A DNA stretch of 15,345 bases. It comes from Paracoccaceae bacterium (GTDB lineage Bacteria > Pseudomonadota > Alphaproteobacteria > Rhodobacterales > Rhodobacteraceae). Made by a program: the position numbers and the translations under genes. The stretch lies in NCBI GenBank assembly GCA_027030435.1, contig JALVEX010000082.1, positions 1-15,345 of the forward strand. Direction: 5' to 3'. The first letter of the stretch is position 1. Each line of letters starts with the position of its first letter. Below the pieces are notes generated by a model, which made no database searches, was not told where the DNA came from, and saw only the letters and a list, made by a program, of their open reading frames with translations. Shown here in pieces: positions 12,725 to 15,345 of this stretch.

Positions 12725-14118
12725 GGGGGATCTCCTTCGGTCAGTTCCGCCAGCACTTCGGGCACCATCATCACATCTTCGCGCGTGCAGTCGAACTGCC
12801 CCACCTGCATGCGGATCACGAACATGCCCTGATGGCGTGTTTGCGTGAGGTAGATGCGGCCGTCATCGTTGATCCGCTTCAGGAGCGCCTCGGTGGCCTC
12901 GTCGCTTTCGCGGTAGCGGAAGGTGAAGAGGGAGAGGATCGGCGGGGTGGTGATGGTGAAGCCGGGCAGGCGGGCGATGGCGTCATGCGCTTCGCCGGCC
13001 CATTGCACGTGATTGCGGATGCGCGCGCGCAGGCCCTCGAGCCCGTATGCGCGCAGCACGAACCACAGCTTCAGGGCGCGGAAGCGGCGGCCCAAGGGCA
13101 CCGTCCATTCGTTGTAATTGGTGATTTCGCCGGCGCCGAGGGTTTCGAGGTAATCGGGCCTGAGGCCCAGCGTCTGCACCTGCGGCGCGGGATCGGCGAG
13201 GAACTGAACCGCGCAATCGAACTGCGCGCCGAGCCATTTGTGGGGATTGAAGACGATGCTGTCGGCCCCGTCCACCCCTTCCCAGAGGCGGCGGAACTCG
13301 GGCGCGATCATGGCGCTGCCGGCCCAGGCGGCATCGACATGGGTATAGAGGCCGTGGCGGCGGGCCACATCGAGCGTGGCGGCGATATCATCGAAGGCGC
13401 CGATCGAGGTGCCGCCGGCGCAGGCGATGACGCCGGCGGGGAGGTGGCCGGCCTCGAGATCGGCGCGGATGGCGGCATCAAGAGCCTGCGTATCCATCGC
13501 GAAGCCCGGGAGCGTGGGGATCTTCACGAGGTTTTCCTGGCCGATGCCGGCGATGCGGATGCCCTTGTCGATGCTGGAGTGGGTCTGAGCGGAGGCGTAG
13601 ATGCGGATCTTGGGCTGGCCGCTCAGCCCTTCGTTATTGCCGCGCCATTCAAGCGCGCGCTCGCGCATGGTGAGGATGGCGCAGAGCGTTGCGGTGGTGG
13701 CGCTGTCGTGGATGGTGCCGGTGAAGCGGGCGGGGAGGCCGAGGGCCTGGGCCAGCCAGCGGATCATCACCGCTTCGATCTCGTTCGCCGCCGGCGCGGT
13801 TTCCCACAGCATGGCCTGGGCGGCGATGGCATTGGCGAGCTGTTCGGCCAGCATCGAGGCGGGGGCGGCATTGGCGGGGAAATAGGCGAAGAAACGGGGG
13901 TGCTGCCAGTGGGTGGTGGCATCGGGTACGAGGCGTTCGAAATCGGCGAAGATCTCCTCCATCGGCTCGGGGCGTTCGGGGGGCGCTTCGGGGAGTTTCG
14001 CGGCCACCTCACCGGGGGCAGCTTGCGCGCGCACCGGGCGGTTGCGCAGGGTGGCGTGGTATTCGCGCGCCCAGTCGGCGGCGCGCTTTGACCATTTGGC
14101 GAGATCGTCGTGATTCAT
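12718..14118 (-). CDS. Group II PLP-dependent amino-acid decarboxylase (aromatic amino-acid type)
   Basis: A 466-residue fold-type I PLP enzyme. Recognisable blocks: HPRFFAYFPANAAPASMLAE (73-92), MLWETAPAANEIE (103-115), His180 that stacks on PLP (SAQTHSS), Asp262 that pairs with the pyridine nitrogen (HVDAAWAG), the Schiff-base Lys294 in NPHKWLG, and PLGRRFRALKLWFVLRAYG (341-359). Tyr323 in the LRPDYLE loop aligns with Tyr332 of mammalian DOPA decarboxylase, which favours true decarboxylation over aldehyde synthesis. Substrate could be tyrosine, DOPA, tryptophan or phenylalanine; I cannot choose. The ATG at 14118 lacks a clear ribosome site, and a repeat-element hairpin lies just upstream. 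Stop overlaps the TPM gene start. Confidence 0.93.
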   Translation of the reverse strand: MNHDDLAKWSKRAADWAREYHATLRNRPVRAQAAPGEVAAKLPEAPPERPEPMEEIFADFERLVPDATTHWQHPRFFAYFPANAAPASMLAEQLANAIAAQAMLWETAPAANEIEAVMIRWLAQALGLPARFTGTIHDSATTATLCAILTMRERALEWRGNNEGLSGQPKIRIYASAQTHSSIDKGIRIAGIGQENLVKIPTLPGFAMDTQALDAAIRADLEAGHLPAGVIACAGGTSIGAFDDIAATLDVARRHGLYTHVDAAWAGSAMIAPEFRRLWEGVDGADSIVFNPHKWLGAQFDCAVQFLADPAPQVQTLGLRPDYLETLGAGEITNYNEWTVPLGRRFRALKLWFVLRAYGLEGLRARIRNHVQWAGEAHDAIARLPGFTITTPPILSLFTFRYRESDEATEALLKRINDDGRIYLTQTRHQGMFVIRMQVGQFDCTREDVMMVPEVLAELTEGDPPC

Positions 14119-14138
14119 GGGTGGGCTTTGCGCTTGTG

Positions 14139-14184
14139 GCCGGGGCGGAATGCCTCCGGCGGGGATATTTATGGACCAGTGATG
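14139..14184 (+). repeat. Repeat element copy 3 (subfamily B), terminator-like hairpin
   Basis: GCCGG (14139-14143) pairs with CCGGC (14156-14160), and GGC (14144-14146) with GCC (14152-14154), loop GGAAT with one bulged T. GGGGATATTT follows, then TGGACCAGTGATG. Similarity to copy 2 goes on through AGCGGGGGTCA, whose TCA (14194-14196) is the crotonase stop codon. Both flanking genes are on the minus strand, so the U-tract orientation faces antisense transcription. Confidence 0.7.
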
Positions 14185-14193
14185 GAGCGGGGG

Positions 14194-14985
14194 TCATTCC
14201 TGCCAGTCGGGGGCACGTTTTTCGAGGAAGGCGGTGATGCCTTCGTCGGTATCGCGCGCGAGCATGTTTTCCACCATCACGAGGCCGGCGTATTCATAGG
14301 CGGCCTCGACAGGCATTTCGATCTGCTCGTAAAACGCCCGCTTGCCGATCTTCACCGCAAGATCGAGCTTGGCGGCGATGGTGCGGGCGAGATCGGCGGT
14401 TTCCTCGGCGAGGCGCTCCTCGGGCACGGATCTGTTGACGAGGCCGAGTTCGGCGGCGCGCTCTGCCGAGATGAATTCACCGGTGGTGAGCATCTCGAAG
14501 GCGAATTTGCGGGGGATGTTGCGGGTGAGCGCCACCATCGGGGTGGAGCAGAACAGGCCGATGTTGACGCCGTTGACGCCAAAGCGCGTGCCCTCGGCGG
14601 CCACCGCGAGATCGCAGCTTGCCACCATCTGGCAGCCGGCGGCGGTGGCGATGCCGTGAACTTGTGCGATCACCGGCTGGGGCAGGGACTGGAGGCGCAG
14701 CATCATCGCCGAGCAGCGCTTGAAGAGATCGGCGAAATAGGCCTTGCCGCCATCGGGAGACTGGCGCGCGGCCTGCATTTCCTTCAGATCATGCCCGGCG
14801 CAGAAGGCCTTGCCCGCGCCCTTGATCACCACCACGCGGGCGCGCCTGTCGTTCTCCAGGCGCTCGAATTCGGCCATCAGCGCGGCCAGCATGGCATCCG
14901 AGAGGGCGTTGAGGTTCTTCGGCGAATTCATGGTGAGATGGGCCACATGGCCGTGATCTTCGCGCAGCAGGATATCTTCGCTCAT
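14194..14985 (-). CDS. Enoyl-CoA hydratase/isomerase family protein, ECHDC3-like, both catalytic Glu missing
   Basis: A 263-residue crotonase-fold protein. The CoA/oxyanion region KAFCAGHDLKEM (59-70) and the HGIATAAGCQMVASCDLAVA block (110-129) are clear. Where hydratases have Glu144 and Glu164 (rat crotonase numbering), this protein has Gln119 (GCQM) and Gly139 (FGVNGVNIG). GVNIGLFCSTPMVALTRNIPRK and the ending EGITAFLEKRAPDW match my memory of the ECHDC3 group, which lacks these acids and has no firmly established reaction. It may act on another CoA ester or only bind CoA. The start at 14985 has AGGGAGA 8 bp upstream; the open frame to 15195 would run into the divergent thioesterase gene. 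Divergent across 58 bp. Confidence 0.92.
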   Translation of the reverse strand: MSEDILLREDHGHVAHLTMNSPKNLNALSDAMLAALMAEFERLENDRRARVVVIKGAGKAFCAGHDLKEMQAARQSPDGGKAYFADLFKRCSAMMLRLQSLPQPVIAQVHGIATAAGCQMVASCDLAVAAEGTRFGVNGVNIGLFCSTPMVALTRNIPRKFAFEMLTTGEFISAERAAELGLVNRSVPEERLAEETADLARTIAAKLDLAVKIGKRAFYEQIEMPVEAAYEYAGLVMVENMLARDTDEGITAFLEKRAPDWQE

Positions 14986-15003
14986 GTTGTGTTCTCCCTG
15001 ATA

Positions 15004-15013
15004 TCTGGCCAGA
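15004..15013. promoter_or_regulatory. 10-bp palindrome in the crotonase/thioesterase spacer
   Basis: TCTGGCCAGA is a perfect palindrome in the middle of a 58-bp divergent spacer that must hold both promoters. A site here could control both genes at once. Short, so chance occurrence is possible. Confidence 0.3.
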
Positions 15014-15043
15014 GTGTAGGCAGGAAGGCGCAGGAGGGAAAGC

Positions 15044-15345
15044 ATGGAATTGCAGATGGACGGCGCGGCGCTCAAAGCCTTCATGGCCGAGCATTTCCCG
15101 CAGGTAGCGGATGATTTCCGGGTGCTCGCGGTGCGGCCCGGTGAAATCACTCTGGAGATGGCGGTGGGCGAGAGCCATCTGCGCCCGGGCGGCACGGTTT
15201 CGGGGCCGGCGATGTTTGCGCTGGCGGATGTGGCGGTTTACCTTGCACTCCTCGCGGTGATCGGGCCGAAGGCGCTGGCGGTGACCACGAATTCAAGCAT
15301 GGATTTCCTGCGCAAGCCCGCCGCCGGGCGCCCGCTTCGCGCCGA
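15044..15345 (+). CDS. PaaI-type hotdog thioesterase, N-terminal part
   Basis: The first 100 residues of a hotdog-fold acyl-CoA thioesterase; the gene continues beyond the right edge. The family block HLRPGGTVSGPAMFALADVA (45-64) is present; it contains the CoA-binding turn and Asp62, placed where the catalytic acid of the PaaI group is expected. TTNSSMDFLRKP (81-92) is the typical following strand. AGGAGGGAAA lies 3 bp before the ATG at 15044; a second ATG at 15053 is possible but worse placed. It probably hydrolyses a medium or aromatic acyl-CoA in the cytosol. It diverges from the ECHDC3-like gene, hinting at a shared acyl-CoA housekeeping role (inference). Confidence 0.9.
   Translation, partial: MELQMDGAALKAFMAEHFPQVADDFRVLAVRPGEITLEMAVGESHLRPGGTVSGPAMFALADVAVYLALLAVIGPKALAVTTNSSMDFLRKPAAGRPLRA

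Noticed and set aside
12832..14091. Plus-strand open frame of about 419 codons opposite the decarboxylase, and a similar one at 3068-4255 opposite the P450
   Set aside because: Same GC-driven shadow effect; both real genes have complete active-site motifs on the minus strand.
1..15345. Horizontally acquired island or mobile element
   Set aside because: Gene content and the high-GC style are uniform, all genes have housekeeping-type homologues I recognise, and no integrase, transposase, att-like repeats or tRNA gene is visible.

Overview
This is a GC-rich, gene-dense chromosomal window from an alphaproteobacterium, most likely family Rhodobacteraceae (Roseobacter/Paracoccus-like). I infer this from gene order and protein flavour, not from a database search. 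The indicators are the DUF2849 - nitrite/sulfite reductase - cysH cluster, a DctPQM TRAP transporter, an HSD10-like SDR, an ECHDC3-like crotonase, and a repeated GCCTCCGGCGGGGATATTT-type intergenic element of a kind I associate with that family. It looks like ordinary core and metabolic DNA. I see no phage genes, IS elements, CRISPR arrays, rRNA or tRNA. No gene-free stretch exceeds about 215 bp.

Layout. (1) 1-2379, minus strand: assimilatory sulfur reduction, in transcription order DUF2849 protein, siroheme nitrite/sulfite reductase and cysH (cut by the window edge), joined by 11-14 bp overlaps. An Lrp/AsnC regulator (2533-3000, plus) diverges from them across a spacer carrying repeated AT-rich Lrp-like boxes. 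(2) 3038-4249, minus: a stand-alone bacterial cytochrome P450. It diverges from (3) 4463-7661, plus: a complete tripartite DctP-DctQ-DctM transporter for a carboxylate-type substrate. (4) 7729-8984, minus: triosephosphate isomerase and an A-type Fe-S carrier, divergent from (5) 9079-10953, plus: a Uup-type ABC-F ATPase. (6) 10983-11738, minus: an HSD10-like short-chain dehydrogenase with a TetR-style palindrome upstream. (7) 11855-14118, minus: a group II PLP-dependent amino-acid decarboxylase overlapping by 7 bp a membrane-anchored TPM-domain/zinc-ribbon protein. (8) 14194-14985, minus: an ECHDC3-like crotonase, divergent across 58 bp from a PaaI-type thioesterase (15044 to the edge, plus).

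Functionally, the left block reduces adenylylated sulfate to sulfite and then sulfide for cysteine synthesis, probably under Lrp-type control. The TRAP operon imports organic acids. The right half holds acyl-CoA and amino-acid metabolism genes. I found no clear new defence or biosynthetic system. The most interesting items are a four-copy terminator-like repeat in two subfamilies with a conserved tail beyond the U-tract, the crotonase lacking both catalytic glutamates, the decarboxylase/TPM pairing, and several short operator-like palindromes.
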